42,802 bases of DNA, taken from an uncultured Spirochaetota bacterium (GTDB taxonomy: Bacteria; Spirochaetota; Spirochaetia; JAFGXN01). The stretch is taken from contig CALXKN010000016.1 of NCBI GenBank assembly GCA_944388995.1, positions 1-42,802 of the forward strand, in the 5' to 3' direction. The position numbers were made by a program, and so were the translations under genes. Below the pieces are notes generated by a model. That model searched no databases. It was not told the origin of the DNA and was given only the letters and a program-made list of their open reading frames with translations. Shown here piece by piece: positions 21,873-29,569 of the stretch (the stretch's first letter is position 1; each line of letters starts with the position of its first letter).

Positions 21873-23771
21873 ATGGCGATTTTTACCGTAAAAATGCGCG
21901 CATCGCAACAAGGACGCCACACTTCCGGCGCAGAGAAAACCGTTGACGAATCCCGACTGACGAAGACGGTGTCCGCTCTGATTCGAAGAGCAAAAGAACA
22001 CGAACTCGGGCAGCCCGATTTCATAAATCTAAAAATAGAACAACAAAATCCTTCACAAATCGTTTTTTTGCCGGCATTGCCGGTAACCGACCGGAGAGGC
22101 AATTCGATTGAAGAAACATTCCGCATTATGGAAGAAGAACTGGAAAAACTCGGTGTTCCGCAGCCGAAACGGCAAATTGAACGGCTGAAATCCTTGCCGC
22201 CGATGCGCGGCGCCGCGGTTTTCGACATTGCCTGCGGAGAGAGGCTGGATGTCCCGTTTGACCGTGGAATTCGCGTTACGTATATGGATGAAGAAAACGC
22301 CTTTTCCGACGGACTGATGCGGAAAAATCCGTTCCGTGAAGCCCTGGTTCTGTCGACCAAAACAGCCGCTGCCGAGGGAATGGTCGCGGAACTTTGCATT
22401 TCCGATGATCCGAATTATCTGACCGGATATATTGCCTCCGCCCAAAACGGATACATCCGATTGTCTCCAATGAAACAAAAAGGTGACTCCCGCGGCGGCA
22501 GAATTTTTCTGTTCGATTCGCGCAAAGGCCGGTTTGAAGACGCTGTTCGGTTTTTACAGGAGCAGCCGGTTCTTGTCACCGGTATGCCGGAACGCCTGTT
22601 TCCGACCCAAGACGACTGCGCAGACGTCATCCGCACAAATTTGGAAAGTCAAAAAGCCAACGGACTGCATCGCCGCATCACCGTCATCGATTCACCGCAA
22701 AAGAAGAAAATCAGAATCGGAAAGAAAAAACTGCTGCTTTTTTCTTCCAACAACTACTTGGATTGGGCAATGAATTCGACGATGAGATTGAAAACAGCCG
22801 CCGCCGTTTTGAAGTGGGGCTGCGGCAGCGGAGGCAGTCGGCTGACAACGGGAACGCAGCCGCCGCACGCGCGGTTGGAGGCGGCTTTAAGTCGATTTTT
22901 TGAAACGGACGACGCTCTGTTTTTTTCCACAGGATATGCCGCCAATGTCGGAATCTTGTCGGCACTCGGAAAAACCGTTGATGTGATTTTCAGCGATGAA
23001 TCAAACCACGCCAGCATCATCGACGGCTGCCGTTTGGCAAAAGCAGACACCGTCGTTTATCGGCACAATGATCCGGTTGATTTGGAGAGAAAAATCCGCG
23101 GCTGTTCTTTCCGTTCGGGGTTAATTGTCAGCGACGGCGTTTTCAGTATGGGAGGAGATATTGTCCGACTGCCGGAAATTCTGACGCTGGGGAAGAAGTA
23201 CGGGCTGCTGACGATGATCGACGAAGCCCATTCGTTCGGCGTTTTGGGAAAAACCGGACGCGGAACCGCCGAGCATTTCGGGCTGAAGGAAAACGCTGAT
23301 TTAATTATGGGAACGCTCAGCAAAGCAGCGGGCGCCGAAGGCGGTTTCGTCTGCGGCAGCGCATTTTTAATCGACTTTCTGCGAAATAACGCGCGCAGTT
23401 TTATTTTTTCCACTGCGCCGACACCGGCTGATACGGCGGCAGCCGCCGCCGCACTGAAACGCATTCAGCGGCATCCGGAACGAATCCGCCGCCTTCAACG
23501 CAATATGAAACTTTTTGAACAAGCGCTTACCGATTTCGGATTCGATATCAGCGTCAATTCCGCCGTTGTTCCGATTCCTGTCGGAGACGAAGAGACGGCG
23601 CTTCGGGCCTCAAACCGTCTTCGGCAGCTCGGATTCTGGATTCCTGCCATCCGTTATCCGTCGGTTCCACGGGGAAAGGCGATTTTGCGCGCAGCCTTGA
23701 CGGCGTCGCATACGGAAAAAGAACTGCGGGCCGCAGCGAAAGCGCTGGCTTCAGTTCTTATCCGAGAATAA
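21873..23771 (+). CDS. bioWF: BioW-BioF fusion: pimeloyl-CoA synthetase and 8-amino-7-oxononanoate synthase
   Basis: Joins the first two steps of the BioW route of biotin synthesis: pimelate to pimeloyl-CoA, then condensation with alanine. Residues 1-240 match BioW, with VKMRASQQGRHTSGAEKTV, KEHELGQPDFINLKIEQ, the RGAAVFD segment and the TGYIAS region near 190. Residues 250-632 match BioF, an alpha-oxoamine synthase, with FSSNNYLDWA, GSGGSRLTTGT, DESNHASIIDG, IDEAHSFGVLG and PLP-lysine in GTLSKAAGAEGG. ATG 21873 is chosen because AGGAGA precedes it and BioW starts there. No other bio gene is in the window. The 3' end overlaps the convergent ABC ATPase gene by 21 bases. Confidence 0.92.
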   Translation: MAIFTVKMRASQQGRHTSGAEKTVDESRLTKTVSALIRRAKEHELGQPDFINLKIEQQNPSQIVFLPALPVTDRRGNSIEETFRIMEEELEKLGVPQPKRQIERLKSLPPMRGAAVFDIACGERLDVPFDRGIRVTYMDEENAFSDGLMRKNPFREALVLSTKTAAAEGMVAELCISDDPNYLTGYIASAQNGYIRLSPMKQKGDSRGGRIFLFDSRKGRFEDAVRFLQEQPVLVTGMPERLFPTQDDCADVIRTNLESQKANGLHRRITVIDSPQKKKIRIGKKKLLLFSSNNYLDWAMNSTMRLKTAAAVLKWGCGSGGSRLTTGTQPPHARLEAALSRFFETDDALFFSTGYAANVGILSALGKTVDVIFSDESNHASIIDGCRLAKADTVVYRHNDPVDLERKIRGCSFRSGLIVSDGVFSMGGDIVRLPEILTLGKKYGLLTMIDEAHSFGVLGKTGRGTAEHFGLKENADLIMGTLSKAAGAEGGFVCGSAFLIDFLRNNARSFIFSTAPTPADTAAAAAALKRIQRHPERIRRLQRNMKLFEQALTDFGFDISVNSAVVPIPVGDEETALRASNRLRQLGFWIPAIRYPSVPRGKAILRAALTASHTEKELRAAAKALASVLIRE

Positions 23772-24476
23772 AGCGGAACGGAAGGCGGGCGTTTTTTCTT
23801 CAATTTCTCCGCCTTCTCCGCCGCAAAAAATCCAACGGGGATTTTCTTCCGCTGCGTAAATCAAATCGTGAGAAGAAACAATGACAATTTTGCCCCGTTG
23901 TCGGGCACAGTCGGCAAGCAGTCGGAAAAACGACCGTTTTGATTCATAATCGAGAAAAGATGTCGGTTCATCAAGCAGCAACAGCGGCGTTTCCTGAGCC
24001 AACGCGCGGGCGGTCATTACCTTTTGCTTTTCTCCGTCGCTGAGAGAATCAAAAACGCGGTCCTTCAGTGTTAACGCATCTGCCGCTTTCAACGCGGTAT
24101 TTACCGTTTCGACATCTGCCGCCGACAACCGTCCGCAGCGGCCGGTATACGGAGCGCGTCCGAGAGCGGCTGTCTCAAACGCGGTGAACAATCCCATCGA
24201 CGGAAATCCGGTTAAGACGACCGCCGACACAAACGCCGACCGAGCCGGCGAAAAACAGCGGCGATCTTCCCCGTTCCACAGAACTGTTCCGGAAAGCGGG
24301 AGCTGTAGCGCTGCCAAAGTTCTCAACACGGTCGATTTCCCGGCTCCATTGCGACCGTAAAGAACACAAAAATCGCCGCTTTCAAAAATCAGGCGCTCCG
24401 CCGTTAAAACCGATTTATTCGCCCGCCGTTGCCGATAACCAAAAACGCAGTCGACCGCCTCCAATCGATTAATCAT
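23751..24476 (-). CDS. btuD: ABC transporter ATPase, corrinoid uptake (BtuD-like)
   Basis: The 241-residue ATPase powers import through the adjacent permease. It has Walker A (YGRNGAGKST), the Q-loop region, signature LSDGEKQKV, Walker B (LLLLDEPTS) and H-loop SSHD. The order and length fit the FecE/BtuD family. ATG 24476 is chosen: GGGAGG lies upstream and the start overlaps the permease stop by 8 bases. It is the last gene of the cobalamin-riboswitch operon, which makes corrinoid the likely cargo. The family alone could not tell this from iron-siderophore or heme systems. Confidence 0.88.
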   Translation of the reverse strand: MINRLEAVDCVFGYRQRRANKSVLTAERLIFESGDFCVLYGRNGAGKSTVLRTLAALQLPLSGTVLWNGEDRRCFSPARSAFVSAVVLTGFPSMGLFTAFETAALGRAPYTGRCGRLSAADVETVNTALKAADALTLKDRVFDSLSDGEKQKVMTARALAQETPLLLLDEPTSFLDYESKRSFFRLLADCARQRGKIVIVSSHDLIYAAEENPRWIFCGGEGGEIEEKTPAFRSALFSDKN

Positions 24477-25458
24477 AACGACCTCCCGAACGGTCGCCCA
24501 AAAGAGCCACAAAGATAAACGGCAGCCCGAAGAGCGAAAGCACAGGATTTAAAGGCAGCGCTGAGGAAAAAAGCGCGGGAATTTTTGCTGTCAAATCAGC
24601 GGTTAAGGTCAGCAGTGCGCCGGCAACGGCAGCAGTCGGAATCAATTTACGGTAATCATCGATATGAAAGAGATCGATAATCAGCCGCGGCGCCGCGATG
24701 CCGACAAATGCAATCGGACCGCAAAATGCAGTCACAGCCGCCGCCGGCAGCGAAGAAACCGCTACCAATCCGAAACGCAGCCGCTTCACATTAACGCCGC
24801 TCGACGCCGCATAGTCGTCTGAGAGTCGGTAAAGATTCAAATCTTTTGCGATACGAATAGAGTAAATCAAAGTGACGGCACAGACAACCATTAAGAACAG
24901 CGATTGACTCAAATTCGCAGCAGAGAACGATGCAAAACTCCACGAAAAATAATTCTCCCACTCCTGCGGAGAAGAAAAAAATATCATCAGAGAAATCAGT
25001 GCATTGACGCCGTATCCGATCATCAATCCGGCAACGAGCAGCGCCGAATTTGATTTAAGGCGAACCGACAACGCTGAAACTGCCGCCGTCACCGTCAGCG
25101 CGCCGACAAACGCCGCAGCTGTTGTTCCGAACATCAGCACGCCGCCGCCTAAAACGACGGCGCCGTAACGAAAAATCAATGTGACTGCCGCCGCGCCAAA
25201 CGCCGCACCGGAGTGAATTCCCAATACAAACGGATCCGCCATCGGATTACGGAAAAACGACTGTAAAAGAACGCCGGCGATCGCCATTGAAGCTCCGGCG
25301 GCAACCGCCGTCAGCAAACGAGGCAAACGGATTTCCGTTAAAAGCCGACCAAAAAGTTCTTTATCGCCGCCAAACCCGACGGATGATGTTCCTATCCAAA
25401 GATGAAGAGCGGCCGCCATCAAAAGCAGCGGGAGTAAAACCGCAAGCGTTTTTTTCAT
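24469..25458 (-). CDS. btuC: ABC transporter permease, corrinoid uptake (BtuC-like)
   Basis: The 329-residue FecCD-family permease has about ten hydrophobic segments. The family signatures are IRLPRLLTAVAAGASMAIAG, LQSFFRNPMADPFVLGIHSG and, near the C-terminus, CGPIAFVGIAAPRLI. It overlaps the binding-protein gene as ATGA and the ATPase gene by 8 bases, so the three are coupled. Assignment to B12 rests on the operon riboswitch. Confidence 0.9.
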   Translation of the reverse strand: MKKTLAVLLPLLLMAAALHLWIGTSSVGFGGDKELFGRLLTEIRLPRLLTAVAAGASMAIAGVLLQSFFRNPMADPFVLGIHSGAAFGAAAVTLIFRYGAVVLGGGVLMFGTTAAAFVGALTVTAAVSALSVRLKSNSALLVAGLMIGYGVNALISLMIFFSSPQEWENYFSWSFASFSAANLSQSLFLMVVCAVTLIYSIRIAKDLNLYRLSDDYAASSGVNVKRLRFGLVAVSSLPAAAVTAFCGPIAFVGIAAPRLIIDLFHIDDYRKLIPTAAVAGALLTLTADLTAKIPALFSSALPLNPVLSLFGLPFIFVALLGDRSGGRYD

Positions 25459-26561
25459 TTAAGAATCCGATAAAAATATGTCGGTTCGCCGCCGCCGGTC
25501 ATAGCCGCCCAATCTTCCAAAAGCCAATCGGGGCGCAGCGGAGAATAATCGTAAAATCCATTGAAACCGCGTTCATCGGTCAGCCGATCGTTTACAGCAA
25601 CACGCGCCGTTTTCAGCGGAGGAAACCCATCCAGCCGCGAATCTCCCAATGCCGAAAGCGCGGCGTTTTCGAATTCCGCACGGCTCTGAAAACTTCCGGA
25701 GTGAAGAACCCACAGCGATGCGGAAGAAAATCGGGCAAAAACGCCCTCCAAATCGAATAAAACCGTCTCGGCAGCTGTTTCCGGAGCCAAATAAAAACAT
25801 CCGCCTTCCCTTGCTGCAGTCGCCGAAAAACTGCTGCCCGACGGCATTCGCCACTGACCGTTTGCGGGAAGATTGAACATCACTTCGGGACGACGTGAAC
25901 GCAGCGAAATTTTTGCTTTAATATCTTTGTATCGGGATTCGATTTCGCCAAACAAAGCAGCCGCTTCGATGCTTTTTCCGAAAAAAGCAGCCTCCAACTC
26001 CGCCCATTGCGCGCGTCCGAGCGGCGTTGTTTCCCTCCAATCCTCAATCGGGACGGGAACCGCTCCGGCAGAGATGATTTTTTCCGTTTCTTCCCAATCA
26101 CCGCCCGCAGGAGAGAAAAAAACCGCTTCCGGTTTCAATGCTGTCAGTTTTTCGCGATCGAGTTTCATTCCTTCCGCCAATAGTGGAATCTCTTTTCGAG
26201 AAATTCGTTCTCGGAAACTTTTAATTGTCGTATAATCACCGTCAACACCGACAACGGCCTCTTCCGCTCCGACGGCTTCCATCAACGCCAAAACAGTCGT
26301 CGTGCAGACTGCCGTTCGACGCAGCGGAACCGCAACACGAAATTCCCGATCACCCAAAACGGCGCTTCCCTCTTCCCGAGGACAAAACCGATAGCGCCAA
26401 ATCTCTCCGCCCGAAAGAATTTCGGCTAAAACAACTTCGCCGCGTTCGTTTTTTTGCAGCGAAAACAATTCGGCGTGTCCGTAACCGTCGATTTTGGAAA
26501 CCTTTCCGCAGGCGGCGAACAGTAAAATCGTTAAAAAAAGCGAAAACCATCGGTTTTTCAC
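25455..26561 (-). CDS. btuF: ABC transporter substrate-binding lipoprotein (BtuF-like)
   Basis: The 368-residue lipoprotein has lipobox LFAAC (Cys18) and a Peripla_BP_2 fold: RTAVCTTTVLALMEAVGAEEAVVGV, the EIPLLAEGMKLDREKLTALKPE segment and a C-terminal RPDWLLEDWAAM helix typical of class III binding proteins. It would capture corrinoid in the periplasm and deliver it to BtuCD. The start is GTG 26561, overlapping the tonB stop as GTGA with GGAG before it. The ligand is inferred from the riboswitch upstream of the operon. Confidence 0.87.
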   Translation of the reverse strand: MKNRWFSLFLTILLFAACGKVSKIDGYGHAELFSLQKNERGEVVLAEILSGGEIWRYRFCPREEGSAVLGDREFRVAVPLRRTAVCTTTVLALMEAVGAEEAVVGVDGDYTTIKSFRERISRKEIPLLAEGMKLDREKLTALKPEAVFFSPAGGDWEETEKIISAGAVPVPIEDWRETTPLGRAQWAELEAAFFGKSIEAAALFGEIESRYKDIKAKISLRSRRPEVMFNLPANGQWRMPSGSSFSATAAREGGCFYLAPETAAETVLFDLEGVFARFSSASLWVLHSGSFQSRAEFENAALSALGDSRLDGFPPLKTARVAVNDRLTDERGFNGFYDYSPLRPDWLLEDWAAMTGGGEPTYFYRILK

Positions 26562-27184
26562 AAAATTTCTCCTGTTTTAAATACGAATTTCTTTCGAGTG
26601 ACAAAGCCGCCTTCTCTCGGAGGGAAATGCCACCGCTCGACCACCGGCAGTACGGCGCGGCGGAACCATTCATGCGACGATTGTAAAATTTCTGCCGAAA
26701 CGACACAGCCGTCGCTTCCAACCGTCAGCTCTACCGTTACCGTCCCGCCGAGCCCCCGCCGCCGAGCAGCCGCCGGATAAGCCGGCATCGGCAGTTCAAC
26801 GCCTGCCGACGCCTTGACAAAATCGACATTCGGAAGAGCGGAGGGTTCAGCATCTGAATTTTTTTCCGCTGTCGAAGATTCCGCAGGAACAAACTGTTCG
26901 GCTGCTGTTTTTTCCGATTCGGTCGGACGAACGGCTTTTGTATCCGTTTCCGGCAGCCGATCTGCCGTTTCAGTGGGCAGAACGGATTGAACGGACGAAT
27001 CGACATCGGCAGCAAGATTCGGCAATCGAATTTCCGCCGCCAGTCGAATCTCCGCCGTTTCCGGATCAGGCAGGCAGAGCGCCGCCGACAAAGCAGCGCC
27101 GTAAATCGATAAAGCGACGGCAATCGAAAAAATCAGACGGAGCCGATCACTCACCGCCGTTGAGAACGGCTGCGCACGCCGCAT
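26558..27184 (-). CDS. tonB: TonB-like energy transducer
   Basis: The roughly 208-residue protein has an N-terminal TM helix (LRLIFSIAVALSIYGAALSA), a long Glu/Thr/Pro-rich periplasmic spacer and a TonB C-terminal domain (AYPAAARRRGLGGTVTVELTV, ending ERWHFPPREGGFVTRKKFVF). TonB transmits proton-motive force to outer-membrane receptors, so a B12 receptor should exist. No BtuB-like barrel or ExbBD is encoded in the window. The start is uncertain (27220, 27217, 27184 or GTG 27154); all overlap the upstream lipoprotein gene. The spacer has fewer prolines than enterobacterial TonB. Confidence 0.85.
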   Translation of the reverse strand: MRRAQPFSTAVSDRLRLIFSIAVALSIYGAALSAALCLPDPETAEIRLAAEIRLPNLAADVDSSVQSVLPTETADRLPETDTKAVRPTESEKTAAEQFVPAESSTAEKNSDAEPSALPNVDFVKASAGVELPMPAYPAAARRRGLGGTVTVELTVGSDGCVVSAEILQSSHEWFRRAVLPVVERWHFPPREGGFVTRKKFVFKTGEIL

Positions 27185-28232
27185 CAAATCCGGCAGAACC
27201 GACTGTTTTAAACGCATCATAAATCACATTTCCGAACGAATCGAACTGCGCTTCGTATCCGTCGGTTCCTTCCGCACACCCGGGAATATCGATTAAACGC
27301 AAATAACGCACCGCGTTTAAATCAAGTCGACCGTCCTTAACCGCTTCCCGATCCGCCAACTCGTCAAGATCAAAGAGAGTTCCGTATCCGAGAGGTTTTG
27401 CACCCGCCAAACCAAAAACCGAGTCGGCTTCAATCTGTCCGCCGGAAGAGACTGTTTCCGTTCTTTTTGAAACCGAAGAAAACCGCTCAAAATGGCTGCC
27501 GTCACTGCTCACTTCGACAAAAGCCAGTTCCGCAAACACAGAGTTTTCGCCGGCGCTCATTCCGTTTTCAAAGACGGCAAAATCGGGTCCGATACCGTTG
27601 CCGGCGGGCGTTTCCCACTTCAGCGTCAGCGAACCGCCGTTTCCGAGGGAAACGACATCGTAAACCGGATCGGAAACCGCTTCCGACTTGTGCGCAAGCC
27701 AACTGCCGAGCGCCAGCTGCGGATCCATAAACGATGTTAAATCCTTACCTTCAACGTATTTAATGACTTCCGACGCCCAACCGACCGCGGCGGCTGTTTC
27801 TGCATGTACAGTCAGCTGCGACACGCTGCCGAAACTTTCGACCGCAATAAAACGGTACATGGAAACCGCTTCTTCACCGGGACGCCGCACAAAGACCGTG
27901 CACGGACCGGTTTTGTCAACCGAAAACGAATCGGCCGCCCGCCAACGGTTTTCGGCGTCCGCAACCGAAGCGTCGGTCGTTCCCGTGACAACGGCGGCTT
28001 CGGCGGATTCAGACAACCGCACCGTTTTTCCGAGCGGAAGCAGTCGTCCCGTGTAAAGGCAGCGCACCGGAGATGAAAAATCATCCGCGGAGGATGGTTC
28101 CATATTCATGTACGCCTCTTCATATTCCTGCTCCAGATAAACGGCGGGCGCAGGCGGTTGGGGTTCGGGATCGGAAGGACAACCGACAGCCGCCGCTGCC
28201 GCCATACCGACGATGAAAATTTCAAACCGCAT
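27147..28232 (-). CDS. Uncharacterised lipoprotein of the corrinoid operon (DFAVFENG-type)
   Basis: The 361-residue protein has a signal peptide and lipobox-like AVGCP (Cys18), an acidic Tyr/Glu-rich stretch and then a beta-rich body. The body carries DFAVFENGMSAGENSVFAELAFVEVSSDG, quoted here in pieces: DFAVFENG, ELAFVEVSSDG and YLRLIDIPGCAEG. That wording is typical of discoidin/jelly-roll-like surface proteins annotated only as cell surface protein. A role in capturing corrinoid at the surface is inferred from the operon. The start overlaps the previous stop as TGATG (start ATG 28232), so it is translationally coupled. Confidence 0.75.
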   Translation of the reverse strand: MRFEIFIVGMAAAAAVGCPSDPEPQPPAPAVYLEQEYEEAYMNMEPSSADDFSSPVRCLYTGRLLPLGKTVRLSESAEAAVVTGTTDASVADAENRWRAADSFSVDKTGPCTVFVRRPGEEAVSMYRFIAVESFGSVSQLTVHAETAAAVGWASEVIKYVEGKDLTSFMDPQLALGSWLAHKSEAVSDPVYDVVSLGNGGSLTLKWETPAGNGIGPDFAVFENGMSAGENSVFAELAFVEVSSDGSHFERFSSVSKRTETVSSGGQIEADSVFGLAGAKPLGYGTLFDLDELADREAVKDGRLDLNAVRYLRLIDIPGCAEGTDGYEAQFDSFGNVIYDAFKTVGSAGFDAACAAVLNGGE

Positions 28233-28792
28233 CACTGTTTTTCATATCCGACGGAAGCGTAATCAAACCAACCGTTTGCGCAAGTGATTTTCTCTTCGGC
28301 TTCGACCGCATCGGAGAAAAGCGAATTCACGTAAACACTTTCGTCAGTTGATCCGTTTTTGAATCCTTGTGTAAAAATCCACAAATTGTCTTCCCCACGG
28401 GCAAACCGAAAAACATTGTACTCTCCGACTTTACCCGTTCCGTCGCCGTCGCTTTTTGTCAACCGAATGACAAGATACCCGAAAAACGGAAATGCTGCGT
28501 TTTCGGCAATCGAATTTGCCGGACGTTGTTCGCCGCCGTTAAAACTGCCGAACTGTGCTTTTTCAATTTCTGCCTCATAAACGACAGAAAGCGTTTCATT
28601 GGAATTGCCGCTTTCGTAGCGGACGGAAGATTCCGTGATCGTGATTTGCTCCTGCCATGGACCGAAATCAGAAGACGCATCCAAAACATAAACGCCGATT
28701 AACTCTTTTCCCGTTTCTCCGGAAAGCGCTTCGCACGCCGTCAAAATGACTACCGCAAAGACGACGCATGACGAAAAGAAAATTCTTTTCAT
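28232..28792 (-). CDS. Uncharacterised lipoprotein, first gene of the cobalamin-riboswitch operon
   Basis: The 186-residue protein has a signal peptide and lipobox VILTAC (Cys20). The mature part is beta-rich (GVYVLDASSDFGPWQEQITI, FPFFGYLVIRLTKSDGDGTG, NVFRFARGEDNLWIFTQGF). I do not recognise a family. As the gene immediately after the riboswitch it should be the most B12-responsive of the set, which suggests a direct part in corrinoid capture or delivery. ATG 28792 has AAGGAG five bases upstream. Confidence 0.75.
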   Translation of the reverse strand: MKRIFFSSCVVFAVVILTACEALSGETGKELIGVYVLDASSDFGPWQEQITITESSVRYESGNSNETLSVVYEAEIEKAQFGSFNGGEQRPANSIAENAAFPFFGYLVIRLTKSDGDGTGKVGEYNVFRFARGEDNLWIFTQGFKNGSTDESVYVNSLFSDAVEAEEKITCANGWFDYASVGYEKQ

Positions 28793-28834
28793 AAAAACTC
28801 CTTTTCGGGCAAAAGAAAAAAATGCGAACAGCGA

Positions 28835-29002
28835 TTTTTAACTCAAACCCGAAGTTAAAAATAAAGATGCCGTACCAAAGTTTCCCGGCTTACGAGCTTT
28901 TCTGCGAAGCCTTCCCATCCGAAGACAGTGGCAATATTTCGCTTCTTCTCGATCACGGTTGCGGGTCAGCGCGGGATTTTCACCCGACTTCCATTGAAGT
29001 AC
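28835..29002 (-). promoter_or_regulatory. Cobalamin riboswitch with L13-type regulatory hairpin
   Basis: The minus strand carries the class hallmarks in order: a GGTGAAAATCCC box, GCGCTGACCCGCAACCGT, GCCACTG, GGGAAGGC and the B12-box-like AAGCCGGGAAAC. The aptamer spans about 28868-29002. A 9-bp hairpin (arms 28853-28861 / 28835-28843) follows; its loop UCGGGUUUG contains CGGGU, complementary to ACCCG in L5, as in the L5-L13 kissing loop of known cobalamin riboswitches. CCCGAA directly before AAGGAG (28798-28809) can pair with the same UUCGGG, so control of ribosome binding is likely. High B12 should turn the operon off. Confidence 0.93.
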
Positions 29003-29008
29003 TCCGGA

Positions 29009-29037
29009 ATTATAGCTGTTTTCTTCTTGTTTGACAA
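29009..29037 (-). promoter_or_regulatory. Promoter of the corrinoid-uptake operon
   Basis: On the minus strand, -35 TTGTCA (29032-29037), a 17-bp spacer and a perfect -10 TATAAT (29009-29014). The predicted start near 29002 is where the riboswitch aptamer begins. Confidence 0.78.
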
Positions 29038-29080
29038 GCGAATTTTCTTACGGAAAACCCTTCCTTTTCCGTCCGATTCA

Positions 29081-29089
29081 TGACATAAT
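29081..29089 (+). promoter_or_regulatory. Extended -10 promoter of the TPR gene (leaderless geometry)
   Basis: TG-A-CATAAT (29081-29089) is an extended -10 element ending 5 nt before ATG 29095. The -35 region (TTCCTT) is poor, as is common with extended -10 promoters. No ribosome-binding site is present. Confidence 0.45.
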
Positions 29090-29094
29090 GAAGC

Positions 29095-29565
29095 ATGAAC
29101 AATTCCCGGATTTTTCAGAAAAATCATTCGAAAGCCTGTCAGCTGATGGGAAAGAAAAAGTATGTAAAAGCCATCCCGTATCTTCTGACAGCGCTTGAAG
29201 AAATTCCGAATCATCCCGTTGTACTTTCCAACTTGGCAGTCTGTTATTACGAAAGCGGCGATCGGGACGCCGCCGCACGGACGGTCGCAAACGCACGCGA
29301 ACGGGGTGTTCAATCGGCTGAGCTGGATAATGTCAGCGGTCTGCTTGAACTGCGGCGGCAACAGTACACAAAGGCGCTCGAATATTTTTATGAAGCCTCA
29401 AAAAAAGATCCGCGCGTTTCCGTTTATCACAACCACATGGGAGTCGCGCTCTTCAATTTAAAAAAATATCCGCACGCTTACAAAGAATTCAAAACTGCCG
29501 TTAATTTAGATCCGCACAATAAAGAGGCTGCGCGTAATTTACGCGACTGCGAATCGTTTTTATAA
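29095..29565 (+). CDS. Tetratricopeptide-repeat protein
   Basis: The 156-residue protein is made of about four TPR helices pairs: KKYVKAIPYLLTALEEIPNH, VLSNLAVCYYESGDRDAAAR, LLELRRQQYTKALEYFYEAS and GVALFNLKKYPHAYKEFKTA. It has no signal peptide or TM segment, so it is probably a cytoplasmic protein-protein adaptor. Partners are unknown. It lies divergently from the corrinoid operon and ends 4 bases from the convergent outer-membrane-like gene. Confidence 0.88.
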   Translation: MNNSRIFQKNHSKACQLMGKKKYVKAIPYLLTALEEIPNHPVVLSNLAVCYYESGDRDAAARTVANARERGVQSAELDNVSGLLELRRQQYTKALEYFYEASKKDPRVSVYHNHMGVALFNLKKYPHAYKEFKTAVNLDPHNKEAARNLRDCESFL

Positions 29566-29569
29566 CTGT

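Noticed and set aside
28822-29034. Plus-strand 70-codon open frame upstream of the TPR gene
   Set aside because: It lies over the cobalamin riboswitch and promoter on the other strand, and has no ribosome-binding site or domain.
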